From the NCBI GenBank assembly GCA_027596035.1, contig JADGJA010000465.1, forward strand, positions 1 to 17,780: a DNA stretch of 17,780 nt, written 5' to 3'. The notes beneath the pieces are model-generated. The model was given only the letters and a program-made list of their open reading frames with translations. It ran no database searches and was not told the DNA's origin. Below are positions 8,810 to 17,780 of this stretch, one piece after another (within the stretch, counting starts at the first letter, position 1; each line of letters opens with the position of its first letter). This stretch comes from Thoreauomyces humboldtii. Lineage: Eukaryota > Chytridiomycota > Chytridiomycetes > Spizellomycetales > Powellomycetaceae. Made by a program: the position numbers and the translations under genes.

Positions 8810-9177
8810 TTAGACGATGACCGTTCGCCTCTTGCCGTAACGTCCTCCACGGCAGCAGCTAGAGAAAAGGGAAGAAAAGCAAGAGTTAGCGGCTGAACAC
8901 GGTCAAAATGACTTGTTTGCAGTCAAGAACTTACTTGCAACAGCGGACGAAAATCCACACCAACAGGAAACAGGCGGCCACGGCAACGAACAGGTGCTGA
9001 TGAAGAGCCGATAAGTTACTGTATTCAATGGCGCTTTGATTTCCAAAATGAACCAACCTTAAGGGGTCCGGTGTTGACGAGGATGGTGTGGGTGAGAGTG
9101 AGGATCCAGAGCACGAACAGGATGATGGCGATGACGACCAGCAAGTCCCAGAGGACGACTTCGAGGCATTGGCACAT
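8810..9177 (-). CDS. Small two-helix membrane protein with CCNCC motif (3 exons)
   Basis: Exons are 9177-9058, 8996-8935 and 8858-8810, giving 76 residues. The introns are 61 nt (donor GTTGGT) and 76 nt (donor GTAAGT, acceptor TTCTCTAG), and phases agree. Residues 8-30 form one strongly hydrophobic helix (VLWDLLVVIAIILFVLWIL) and residues 42-57 a second. The end of the second helix runs into RCCNCCRGGRYGKRR (58-72), a cysteine cluster followed by basic residues. That is typical of a palmitoylated juxtamembrane segment or a small metal site at a membrane face. It is not Pmp3: the sequence pattern differs. A pyrimidine-rich leader and a TATA box about 115 bp upstream support an expressed gene. 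Function unknown. Some 239 codons stay open on the same strand through its leader and introns, but that reading breaks the first hydrophobic helix. Confidence 0.72.
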
Positions 9178-9291
9178 GGCTGAAGAGTTTGTTGTTGTGG
9201 GGGTAAAGGGAGGGAAGATGAGGGGGGTAACTTGTTTAGAAGACTTGTTGCGATGAGAAGAACGGGAAGGGAATCACGTCGAGCCCTGGGC

Positions 9292-9299
9292 CTTATATA
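9292..9299 (-). promoter_or_regulatory. TATA box of the small membrane protein gene
   Basis: On the minus strand the sequence reads TATATAAG, about 115 bp before the ATG at 9177. The leader between them is CT- and CA-rich, as in many well-expressed fungal genes. Confidence 0.6.
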
Positions 9300-9938
9300 C
9301 GTGTACAGGCGGGGCGGGCGACAAGGAAGGGAAGCGGCAAGCGGGAAGAGAGTAAAGGGAAAGGGAAAGGGAGAGAGAAGATTGTGCCCTGTCGACGTCA
9401 CCCTCCCTCCGCAAAGAACGTCTCGAGACGTAAGTGTTGGCTCCCTAAACGGCAACCCAACACCAGATTCTAAGGGAGACGCAGGGATCTTCAGGGAAAG
9501 TGTGGGGAATGACGTGGTGAATGAGGTCATGCAGGGGCCGACGGAGCGTTCGGAACCATCGGAACCCATCGGAACGGTCCGAGAAGGAACGTTACCAGAA
9601 GCTCGGCACCGATCGTTGCGTCGGCACGTGCATGTCCAAAGTGTACCCATAGCTCAAATGACAGTGCTTGCCTGACGACCTCTTCGTACGCATCGGCAGA
9701 GCCCCCAGTCGATTCTTGGCGAAATTGGTTCCCGTACTGGTATTCTCAAGATGTTGCGAATTGGGGAAGCGCGACAGCAAACGAGTCGGAAAACGAGTAC
9801 CGATTGAACATTGCGCCCTGCCGAGGCGCACTGTTTCTGTAAAACAGAAGCTCAGAGGAGGTCTGACTCTGGAGATCTCGATAAACCACTTGACAGGAAA
9901 GCAGCTCTCTATTCGATACACGTATGCCGCAAAGGTTC
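9300..9938. other. Intergenic region, no supported gene
   Basis: The first part is the upstream promoter of the small membrane protein gene, with a purine-rich run at about 9320-9375. Frames from about 9590 to 9920 are open on both strands but show no motif, no consistent splicing and no family resemblance. A tRNA T-arm-like sequence at about 9939-9955 does not extend to a tRNA. Confidence 0.45.
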
Positions 9939-10181
9939 CTAGGTTTGAATCCTGGCGCAGGCCTCGTCCCGCCTCTTGATCTCTTCGGGGAGGCCCGCGT
10001 TCTGAAAGAGTGCGCGGAGGTGTAGACCGAGAACGGGGCGGTAAGGTTGGTCAAGAACAGTCAGCACTACCTGAGAGCGCTTCATCACTGCTCGACATCT
10101 GATTGCATAGGAATACCAGTGGAGAGCGGTTTCTGTCCATTGATTCAGCGAGATGTGCGGAGTCAAGAGGGTCTCGGACAT
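9939..10181 (-). CDS. Possible small protein, 57 or 80 residues
   Basis: The start ATG is at 10181 and the stop TAG ends at 9939. An apparent intron (10070-10002, 69 nt, GTAGTG...TTTCAG with a pyrimidine-rich end) gives exons of 37 and 20 codons. Because 69 is a multiple of three and no stop lies inside, retention gives 80 residues instead. The spliced protein carries a tryptophan/tyrosine-rich helix (QWTETALHWYSYAIRCRAVM) followed by a charged helix (PEEIKRRDEACARIQ). Its size and composition would suit a small organellar assembly factor, but I recognise no family. Its start lies 90 bp from the divergent DUF5522 start, implying a shared promoter. Confidence 0.42.
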   Translation of the reverse strand: MSETLLTPHISLNQWTETALHWYSYAIRCRAVMKRSQVVLTVLDQPYRPVLGLHLRALFQNAGLPEEIKRRDEACARIQT

Positions 10182-10271
10182 GGTCGGACTTCGTTGCGTA
10201 CCGGCAGCAGGTGTTCTTCCCTCGCGAGAAAGACCGAACGTTAACGTACAGGACATTCCCAAAACCTTACT

Positions 10272-10903
10272 ATGGAGGATAACGGAGAGGCTAAAGACCA
10301 CCCGCCCTGGAAAAAAGTTCACGAGATGGCAGTTGCGGTAATACACTTGCTTTGGTGTATCAAATGTATTACACTCATGCTTCCTGCTTCGCGAGAGCTC
10401 AACCTATATCTCACATCTTTAGGCCGGAAAAGAGACCTATGACGATCCAGCGACGGGCTACTCCGTCTTTACAACCCTGGTACCTCTATGATTGCTCCAC
10501 TTCTGACATATACATGCATCTAGCAAAATTCAGACTTCACCCGATTTCTCTGATAGGCACATCGAAACCGTGGTTACTGCTGGTACTGTAATTCGATTTG
10601 ATAACAAGGTCGCCTAAAAGCCAGCTCATCTCGAAATCATCGGTTTCTTTTGGAAGCGGAAACACCTGCAGACACTGCCCGTACGATAACGTGAACGTGG
10701 GAAATCCTGCCAAACTCAAGAGGGAGGCCAGGGCGGCGAGAGCCGCCAAACGCGCCGCCAAAGTTGCCGATCTTCCAGCGTCCGACGAGGATGAGGATGA
10801 GAATGAAGACGAAGGTGCCATCGTTGAGTCAGGCTGTGATGTGACGACGGGAAAGATCAAGGATATCGAAGATGCTGGATCTTACGAAGCTGAAAAGCCT
10901 TGA
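10272..10903 (+). CDS. DUF5522 family protein (4 exons)
   Basis: Exons are 10272-10337, 10423-10479, 10557-10582 and 10657-10903, giving 131 residues with introns of 85, 77 and 74 nt. The family core is clear: AGKETYDDPATGYSVFTTLA (23-42) followed by HRNRGYCCGNTCRHCPY (43-59). The cysteines 49, 50, 54 and 57 match the CC-x(n)-C-x2-C pattern I recall for DUF5522 (the C1orf53-like family), probably a metal or redox site. Splicing the 26-nt third exon is what brings the cysteines together, and phases agree. An Ala/Arg/Lys-rich helix follows (about 68-88), then an acidic stretch SDEDEDENEDEG and an acidic tail. The molecular function of the family is not established to my knowledge. It is tail to tail with the PhoD gene. 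Confidence 0.85.
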
Positions 10904-11240
10904 CCTATGGGCTGCTGTGGGACCGGACTCCACGAGTGGATGGCATAGTAATTTAAGACGAGTATGGGAGGACAGAATCTCTGTCATCGCATCAATATGG
11001 GAGCGTTGGCCCTGGCCGTAGATCATGTTCAAAGCTCTACTTCTTCCTTCATGTGTATGAGCTTACTTTGAGCATCCAAGATGGCCGGAAAGAGAGAACC
11101 GCTCGCAGTACGAAAACATTCATGCAGGACGAGGCACCCATTATGAGAGGAGCGGCATGGTTTTATCGAATTTACATCTGTTCACAACGGTGCTGGTGAG
11201 AGGCGGGTCCATATGAAGGAGCACGGCGCTTCCCGGAAAA
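10904..11240. other. Convergent intergenic region
   Basis: The 3' flanks of the DUF5522 and PhoD genes meet here. I see no gene, RNA or repeat of note. Confidence 0.5.
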
Positions 11241-13122
11241 TCAAGAAGTAACACTCGAAGTGATTCGAGCGGACCCGCTCGCCGTTTCAAAAGTCCCAGC
11301 GATGCTCTCGACGGCTTTCGCCAATGGCGAAGTGACGGTGTCGAAATGGTGGTACTCGGTCGTGACCTTGTCAACGGCAACAGTCACGATCATGTAACCG
11401 TGGTTAACGCCGTTCCCCCACTATATAGTAGAGAGAGAGAGAGAGTGTGTGTGTGAGTTACGAGAGTCGATCTTTGGAGCAAATGGTACCGTTTTGTTTA
11501 GATCATACCTGCAAGTGGGGCTGCGTCAGACGGAAACCAGCCATGGCAACTGCGCCAGGTCCAGAGGATGTCACACTGGGTCCAACGAACTCTACAAGCT
11601 GAGAGCCGGCACCCGTGGCTTTGTTGTAAAGAGAGCTGTCATACGGGTCCTCCAAGACGTTGAAGACGAGACTGGCATGGATGTCACCGGTCAGAATGAC
11701 CGTGTTGGTAATGTTGGCGCTTTGGATGTACTGCAGGATGCGTCGCCTGTTCGCGGGATAGTCGTCCCACGAGTCATGCAAGATGATGACCGTGTCGTCA
11801 AGCAGTCGGACGGGTGAGAAGGTCACTTGCTGACCGACGATACGCCACTTGGCGCCGCGTGCCTGCGATGTCGATAGTTGCTGGTTGAACCACGCTTCTT
11901 GCGGGAAGCCCATGATCGTACGGGTCTCGGAGGCAATGGTCCAGGGGTTCCAGACGTCAGTGTCATCTCGGCCAGCCATCCTCGTGTCCAGCATCGTCAA
12001 ATCAAGAAGATCACCGATCTGAAAGTTTCGATAGATCTTGCCGACGCCGTCGATAAGCGCGGCTCGGATCGGCATGTACTGGAAGTACGCGGTCATGGCG
12101 GCGAGCTTTCGAGGAGCCCATGGTTGGCCAGGGAGCTTGTTCTTGTCGTCGCCTTCGGATCCACCGGTCCACGCATCGTCCTCGAACTCGTGGTCGTCCC
12201 ACACGGTCACGAAGGGGAACTTTGCGTGGGCTGCCATCAAGTCAACGTCCTGCTTGTATTGGGCGTGACGGGTGCGATAGTCACTGAGGGTATTGAGCTG
12301 GACGTTGGGTGCAGGGATGCGACCCATGGCCGTTCCGTCGCCGTACGCTCCGTTGGGATACTAGGAGGCAGTTTCATCAGCATCATCCCTCCAGCGCGAG
12401 GAGCACGATATTGACTTACTTCGTAGATATAATCTCCCAAATGAAGGACGAGGTCGATATCATCACGTTTGGCAACGCTGCCATACGAGTTGAAGTATCC
12501 TGCAGGCAGGTTCGAGCATGAGAAGACAGCGAGTCTGTAGTTGGCAAGGGCTGTGGTCGCTGTCGGGATTGTGTGGGTCCTGCCGATTGGCGAGACTGTC
12601 GGGTTGGCGAGAGGTCCTGCCGTAAATCGATAGTAGTAGGTCGTAGCAGGCTGCAGTCCTGTGACGTCCACCTTCACCGTGAAATCAACGTCGGCGGTGG
12701 TGGAAACGGTTCCTCGAGCGACGCTGTCCGTGAACTGCTGGTTCGTCGAAAGTTGGTATGTAACATCGACTTCGGGATCGGTAGAGTTGACTTTGGTCCA
12801 CAGACTTTTGAAAGAGAAGGGTTCAAACCTGAGCAGTCATCGAAATATAACAATTATTGATGCAGGTTCGTTCTTACATCACAGCGTTGGAAAGGGGGTC
12901 GCCAGATGCTACGCCATGCAGGAACTTGGCAGGAGCAACCAGTGGGATTGCGGCAAAGCTGGCGATCTTGGGCTTTGTTGTTTTCTTGACTGCGAGGTAA
13001 GGATGGTTTATCATGGGGGAGTCGAATGCTAGGTTACGACCGATGGCGGGGACGGACGCCGACTTGGGCAGAGCCCAAGCGGTGCTGGCCAGCAGCACAG
13101 TAAAGAACGCGAGCTTCATCAT
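11241..13122 (-). CDS. Secreted PhoD-like phosphodiesterase/alkaline phosphatase (4 exons)
   Basis: PhoD enzymes are extracytoplasmic metal-dependent phosphatases/phosphodiesterases that release phosphate from organic phosphates. Exons are 13122-12878, 12804-12420, 12360-11509 and 11420-11241, giving 553 residues (552 if the second Met is used), with introns of 73, 59 and 88 nt. A signal peptide (hydrophobic FFTVLLASTAWA) covers about residues 1-18. The PhoD N-terminal domain includes HGVASGDPLSNAVILWTKV. Catalytic-domain motifs are LVLHLGDYIYEYPNGAYGDG (200-219), VWDDHEFEDDAW (263-274), LDTRMAGRD (334-342), ILHDSWDDYPANR (403-415) and LTGDIHAS (433-440). The C-terminal NHGYMIVTVAVDKV segment is typical of the family. 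Metal-ligand Asp and His residues of these motifs are present, so the enzyme looks intact. Secretion fits phosphate scavenging. The last intron ends in a GA/GT microsatellite. Confidence 0.95.
11431..11455. repeat. (GA)n(GT)n microsatellite inside the last PhoD intron
   Basis: About seven GA units followed by about six GT units occupy the 3' half of the 88-nt intron. On the coding strand they read as a (AC)n(TC)n tract ending at the acceptor CTATATAG. The repeat therefore serves as the polypyrimidine-like region before the splice site. Confidence 0.8.
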
Positions 13123-13174
13123 GAGGAAGTGACTATTGATGCCCTTTCGCGGAGGGAACCGATTGCCGTGGCAT

Positions 13175-13181
13175 TCTTATA
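13175..13181 (-). promoter_or_regulatory. Possible TATA box of the PhoD gene
   Basis: On the minus strand TATAAGA lies about 53 bp before the ATG at 13122. The position suits a short fungal leader. It is the only TATA-like element in the nearby upstream sequence. Confidence 0.45.
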
Positions 13182-14074
13182 CTGTACAAGTTGACCGTCG
13201 ATTCAGTTGCTCACATGGCCGATAAGCAACACACCAGTGGGCCTTCTGATGTATTTCTCTTTTTTCTCTGCCATACACGTTCGGGAGACGTTCGGTCATT
13301 GGTGTATATGCACGTGTGTGGGCGGATTGCGGTGGGTTCGCCTGGACGGTAGAGCAACGGAAGCAGCGTGGCTACGAGCCTCTCAACAACCTCACGCTGG
13401 TACCATTTTCCCGCTCCCGACGAGCGAGCTCGGTGTGGCAAGGAGTGCTGCGATCGGACCAAGGGGTCGGGAACGCCTCAATTGTTCGCCGTCTACACGA
13501 CACATGGACGAGGACGAGCCCCTGGAGAAGGCACGTTCCGGGTTCGACAGAGGCCAGGTTCGACGAGGTGTGTAGAGTAAAACAACAACTGAAGAGCATT
13601 GTCACCATCGTGCCTGCTTGCGGCTACTTCCTCGTGTAACGCCTCGAATTCATTTCCCTCCTCAATTGGTCTGACGGTTCAACGTCACGGTTGTGCATGC
13701 ATTTGCGGACGGGGTGCAAAAGTCACCAAACACGAACGGCTTGGATCGACTTGCAACCGTTTGGAGAGTCCTGTCACTCGGAGTACTGTAACCGTGCCCT
13801 CCACTTTTGTGAGGTGAAGGTGGCCGAAACTTTCATCAAAAGTGGAGGGCACGGTTACCTGGTACAGTGGAACACACGTATTTGCCCGCTCTAGACGTTT
13901 ATGACCATCTGGTTGGCTGCCTCTCGGCCGAACCGCTGTAGTCGTCAATGCCGTTGCGGGGGAGTTGTCCGAAAGTCCTGGACATGGATGTCATACCGCT
14001 TGCTCGCGCTGCAGTCGCGCTGCGTTGCGCCGGTGAGCAGATATCTTTCGGGAAATTCGCTTGGGAACAAAGGA
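13182..14074. other. Divergent intergenic region between PhoD and COG4
   Basis: This stretch of about 0.9 kb contains a perfect inverted repeat (13788-13858, listed separately). Short plus-strand frames occur; one opens at 13504 with an acidic start (MDEDEPLEKA), but none has a motif or a good continuation. COG4 homologues normally begin close to the start chosen here, so an upstream exon is not required. Confidence 0.45.
13788..13858. repeat. Perfect 22-bp inverted repeat with 27-nt spacer
   Basis: The left arm 13788-13809 is the exact reverse complement of the right arm 13837-13858 (core CCGTGCCCTCCACTTTTG on the left). The 27-nt spacer contains a partial further pairing around GTGGCC, so a transcript would form a long stable hairpin. 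No flanking target-site duplication is evident. It lies 217 bp before the COG4 start. Confidence 0.9.
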
Positions 14075-17007
14075 ATGACCGTCCTCGAACTGGCGTCCAA
14101 AAGTCTGGAAGAGTTGCAGCAGCTGACAGACATCGAGGATGTCAAGTTGCAATTACGGCTTCTCCAGGACGAAGAAACGCAAGCGGAACAGCATTTGGAC
14201 GAGCTGCTGCAAGGGGAACGCAACCTCGACGACCACTTGAAAACATTAGATGATCTAAGGTACCATGGTAGCCGAACTTGGGCTCTGTCTGGCGAGAGAT
14301 ATACTCATGCTTTCCGTGGAGGCCCCAAATAGGTTTCTTGCGGAAGGACGGGACGGCGCTGCTCAATGTTTTGTCTGGGACATCCAAGCTGGCTGATCGA
14401 ATCAGCGGGAAGGTCCGGCAGTTGGATTTGGAGCAGGTGTGGCTGTTTCCTTGCTTGCAGGGCTTGGGCGTGGATTGACTTCTCACAATCTGGTCATGTC
14501 AGTCCCGCGTGAAGGCCATCATAGGTCTGGTGGAAGATATCCAGGATCTGCAGGTACTGCACCAGAATGGATGGGATAGTTCCTAAATGGAAGGGCTTAC
14601 AATCATATCCACGCAGAAATGCGCTAGCGGGGTGGAGAAAGCTCTTGCTAGCGGGGACTATGAGCTGGCGGGTCATTTCGTTGGTCGATTCCTCACTCAC
14701 GATCCTGCGGTGGTCGCAGGTCTGTTCACCAGCCATGAGTCCGACATTGACTCTGACTCAGATGGAACGTCCGCGAAGCCTCTCGCGGCTCCTGCTATTA
14801 CGCCGCTTGGTACCCTCCGGGCTGCTCAGCAAACTCTGACGGATGTCGCCATGGACGAGTTCGACAACGCCGTGCAAGCAGGGAACGAAGAGGAGATTCT
14901 GAGATACTTCAAGCTGTTTCCGCTGGTCGGACATCACGAAGTTGGTCTCGACAAGTTCTCGGCTTATATCTGCGGAAGCATATCGAGGCAATGTCAGGAC
15001 AACATGAGGGCATCAAGCGATCAACGTGGGTATGCTATATATCTTGATCAAGACGTTTTACCCATGCTGACACATCATGTGTCCATACAGCCCAATTCTA
15101 TGCTAGTCTCCTCACGCGATTGTTCGAAACGATTGCTATGATCGTCGATCGGCAGGAAGCCATGGTAAACTCTGTCTATGGTCCTGGTCGTATGCTTCGA
15201 GTCATACAACGCCTCCAACGCGAAGCCGATATCCAAGGCTCCATCATCCTTAATACGTTTTCGGAGCGGCGTCAGTTAAAACGAAAAGTGCGTCCGCTCC
15301 CAGGCACTTTGCTGGTGTCACCGCTGCCATTGTCTATTGCTAACATATGACACATGACGCAGCTCAGCGATATATCGCGTTTTGATGAGAACGTTCGAAA
15401 GCGCATCAGTCAACCGCCAACCGACAACGTCGTAGAACCAAAGGAGATCGACGGCATTCTCAGTGAGCTTGCCTCCATCTCACAGAAGGCTCAAATCTTT
15501 GATCGCTTCCTTCACATTCGCGCGGAAGCCGAAGCTGCGAAGATACAGGCGGCCGGCCCGCCCAGAGGATCTGACTGGGCAACCTCGTTGGACGGGGACG
15601 GAGATGGATTAGTCAAAGTCAGCAAGTTGGACGAACTCATACAGCAACTCATGGGCGACTATGTCACCATGGAGGAATATTTTATAAGGCGCAGTGTGGA
15701 GAAGGTACATTCGAAGAAAGCAGAGGGACGCTTCTTTGACGAGCTCTAATTCCTTTTATCCGATCTATCAGGCCATGAGCATCGACTCGTCAGACCCTTC
15801 CGATATGACATCAACCTGCGTGGAAGATGTATTCTACATTCTAAAAACCTGCACGCGTCGTGCCCTTGCGACAAACGACTCCAACTGCATCTCGGCCATC
15901 GTGAACGGCATTGGTCGCATTCTTGAACTGGATTACATGAACGTCTTCCAAAACCGCTTAAGTTCGACCTTTGCTGGAGTCGACGCGCGCGATGCTAAAG
16001 GGGGAGGGCAGTCAGGATTCATGGTTTGTATCGGATCGGAACTTGTACTGGGACTCGCAAGTGTTGACGTTTCTATGTCTGACCAGATTATTCTTAACAA
16101 CATGGACGTCAGCTGTGCCTACATCGCAAAGCTGACAGAGGAACTTCACGGCGAAGTTGAACATTTGTTCCCGCCGGCCGGGGAGGATCTGCAGTTGGAG
16201 AAGATTAGGTCATGTCTGGCGGTGCTTTCAGAATACGCGGATAGTTTTCGGAATATTCTCAAGGTGAGCTTTATAATTTGACTGCAGCTCCGTTTCGAGT
16301 CTCGCGCTTACGCGCAATCGCAGACTTGGATAGACAACATTTTCAAGCAGCAAATGAAACCACGTATCCGACCGCTTCTGCAGACATCTTACCAGGATGT
16401 GCGATATACGGTCTCGGACGAAGAGTATGCCATCCAGGATGTAAACGAAATGTTTGTGAAACGATTCATGGCTGGCATCACAAAGATCATTGCGCCTTAC
16501 AAGGTAACTGAAGTATCGAAAGCTTGGGAGGCCGCGAATGCCCATTTACATGTTTCTCCCGATAGAAATCGTTCTCGGAATGGAATTACAATCACATCAT
16601 GATATGCATGATCGAGTTTACGACCAAAGACTGGGAGCGGTATATCATGCAAACTTTCAAATTCAACCAAGTAAGTGTGAACTTGTGTATCTTCCCGCAA
16701 GTCCCGCCAGCTCATGCGTCCTCTCTCATTTCCGTTTCAGCTCGGCTCTCTCCGTTTCGATAAGGACTTACGAGCCGTGACGTCCTTCCTTTCATCGACG
16801 ACGCAATGGCCATCCCGGGACCGTTTCGCGAGGCTCGGTCAGATAGCCACCCTCCTAAGCATGGAGCGGGTCACGGAGGTGTTGGAGCTGTGGGGCGGCA
16901 AGGCGGGTCCCATCGCGTGGAGACTGCCCAGCTCGGACGTCAGGAAAATCCTGGCCTTGAGGATCGACTTTCATCCCGATCAGATCGCGAAGCTGGAACT
17001 CCAGTGA
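14075..17007 (+). CDS. COG4: Conserved oligomeric Golgi complex subunit 4 (10 exons)
   Basis: COG4 is a lobe-A subunit of the COG tethering complex, which acts in retrograde vesicle traffic at the Golgi and binds SNAREs and Sly1-type proteins. Exons: 14075-14259, 14322-14436, 14503-14553, 14617-15025, 15091-15287, 15363-15704, 15772-16263, 16324-16503, 16566-16670, 16741-17007. They give 780 residues, close to human COG4 (785). Family landmarks: an N-terminal coiled coil (5-61), SGKVRQLDLEQSRVKAI near 88-105, QFYASLLTRLFETIAMIVD (255-273), VTMEEYFIRRSVEKAM (420-435), CVEDVFYILKTCTRRA (449-464), and a C-terminal domain with LGSLRFDKDLRAV (693-705) and RFARLGQIATLLSMERVTEV. Introns are 60-77 nt and phases agree. 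ATG 14075 is chosen because the conserved coiled coil begins at once. The gene looks intact and is probably constitutive. Confidence 0.97.
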
Positions 17008-17112
17008 AACCATCACTGTGAAGGCCTCTGGTTCCCCCGGCGATCAAGCCGAGAACTGAAAGGGCATCACAATAATATATATATATAGGACGAGCAAGAG
17101 TTTTTCCATAAA

Positions 17113-17670
17113 TCAAGTTGCCACGGTTGGTTGCTTCTCAGCATCAAAGTATCTTCTGGCATCGGGATTGTGCTCCTTGAGGAGATCCCGTGTAGCCTGG
17201 TATAGCTTGGACTTTTTGTCATCCACGTCAATGAAGCACTGAAGACAGTCCCTCGCTGCCCACTTGCTCGTGTAGTAAGTCCCCGCAAACGCCCCTCCCG
17301 TGATAGCGGCGATTCCCCACAAGGTGATCCAAGCGGGCATCAGAGGCTTGGAACGCGGAAGGGTGGACATCTTTGGCGCAAAGTGGGATTGCTGTCGCGC
17401 TCGCGACGTCGATGCAGAAGAGGGAGATGAAGAGGGAGAGGAGGCGGATGGTGTGGGCTGTGGCTGCTGGCTCTTGTTCGTGAAGAATGCTCGAAAGTCT
17501 AGCGTGTAGTAGGCCATGGAACCCCAAATGAGAAAGTTGGCGAGACCGTAGTAGACCGGAGCCCGATCATAGGTAGCTATGCACTTCTGTTCCTGTTCCG
17601 AGGGAACATGTTGGGTCGTCTTTATGAAGTAACCCAGATGGTCGAGGATCTGCTTCTCTAGGAACGACAT
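17113..17670 (-). CDS. Two-helix membrane protein, OCIA-domain-like
   Basis: An intronless frame of 185 residues. Residues 22-60 contain VPSEQEQKCIATYDRAPVYY followed by a hydrophobic helix (about 40-57). A low-complexity Ser/Pro/Gln-rich linker spans 67-95. A second helix (PAWITLWGIAAITGGAFAGTYYT, given here as 112-134) leads into KWAARDCLQCFIDVD, then a charged C terminus. The order of an acidic motif, helix, Gly-rich helix with a GxFAG-type motif and a Cys-containing segment resembles OCIA-domain proteins (OCIAD1/2), which sit in mitochondrial or endosomal membranes. The long linker between the helices is unlike the animal proteins I know, so the family assignment is tentative while the gene itself is well supported. 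It converges on COG4 with a 105-bp gap that contains a short AT repeat (about 17075-17087). Confidence 0.65.
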   Translation of the reverse strand: MSFLEKQILDHLGYFIKTTQHVPSEQEQKCIATYDRAPVYYGLANFLIWGSMAYYTLDFRAFFTNKSQQPQPTPSASSPSSSPSSASTSRARQQSHFAPKMSTLPRSKPLMPAWITLWGIAAITGGAFAGTYYTSKWAARDCLQCFIDVDDKKSKLYQATRDLLKEHNPDARRYFDAEKQPTVAT

Positions 17671-17780
17671 GCTGTTTGTCTTCTTTGGCCGTCGAAGAGA
17701 GAGGAAAGGACTGCTGTCGTCGTCGGTTGTGCTTAGTAAGCTCCATCTATTCTCGTTCGAGCGAAATAAACTATGAAAGA

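Noticed and set aside
8931..9650. Minus-strand open frame of 239 codons
   Set aside because: It runs through the promoter, leader and an intron of the small membrane protein gene. Only its last 20 codons coincide with a real exon; the first hydrophobic helix is in a different frame, separated by a good GT-AG intron.
9939..9965. tRNA T-arm-like sequence (CTAGG-TTTGAAT-CCTGG)
   Set aside because: The T arm is good, but no matching 5' acceptor strand, D arm or anticodon arm fits upstream within the normal distance, even allowing an intron.
11878..12414. Plus-strand 178-codon frame
   Set aside because: It is antisense to the strongly conserved PhoD catalytic exon and has no motif.
1..17780. Transposon, CRISPR array, prophage or gene cluster
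   Set aside because: No transposase, reverse transcriptase, integrase, spaced repeat array or cluster-type enzymes are visible. The dispersed short repeats are too small and too few.

Overview
This window looks like nuclear DNA of a zoosporic (flagellated, chytrid-type) fungus. The genes are split by many short GT-AG introns, mostly 53-95 nt, often with CTAAC or CTGAC branch sites. They encode eukaryotic products: COG4, a PhoD phosphatase with a signal peptide, a nuclear tRNA-Asp with a canonical intron, and a DUF5522 protein. The strongest lineage marker is a 13-exon gene for VFL3/CCDC61, a basal-body protein of the XRCC4/SAS-6 fold family. Fungi that lost centrioles and flagella are not expected to keep it. 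All exon models were assembled by hand from splice signals, phase agreement and remembered family motifs. No alignment or RNA data were available.

Layout. Bases 1-1790 hold a minus-strand tRNA-Asp(GUC) with an 11-nt intron, a diverged copy of its 5' third beside a hairpin, a short duplicated segment, and otherwise nothing I can firmly call. Bases 1792-4211 (minus) are VFL3/CCDC61. An intergenic stretch of about 1.2 kb separates it from a divergent plus-strand gene (5398-8269) for an IQ-motif, helix-rich protein, plausibly also a flagellar or basal-body protein. Bases 8810-9177 (minus) encode a 76-residue two-helix membrane protein with a CCNCC motif and a clear TATA box. Bases 9939-10181 (minus) may encode a very small protein, head to head (90 bp) with a DUF5522 gene (10272-10903, plus). 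Bases 11241-13122 (minus) are a secreted PhoD-like phosphodiesterase/alkaline phosphatase. The 950-bp gap after it carries a perfect 22-bp inverted repeat. Bases 14075-17007 (plus) are COG4 in ten exons. It converges on an intronless gene (17113-17670, minus) for a two-helix membrane protein resembling OCIA-domain proteins.

The genes do not form one pathway, apart from the probable flagellar pair VFL3 and the IQ protein, which share an upstream region. I saw no transposon, CRISPR array, prophage or biosynthetic cluster. The most interesting content is the flagellar pair, the tRNA with its partial copy, the small proteins that open-reading-frame scanning would miss, and the inverted repeat.
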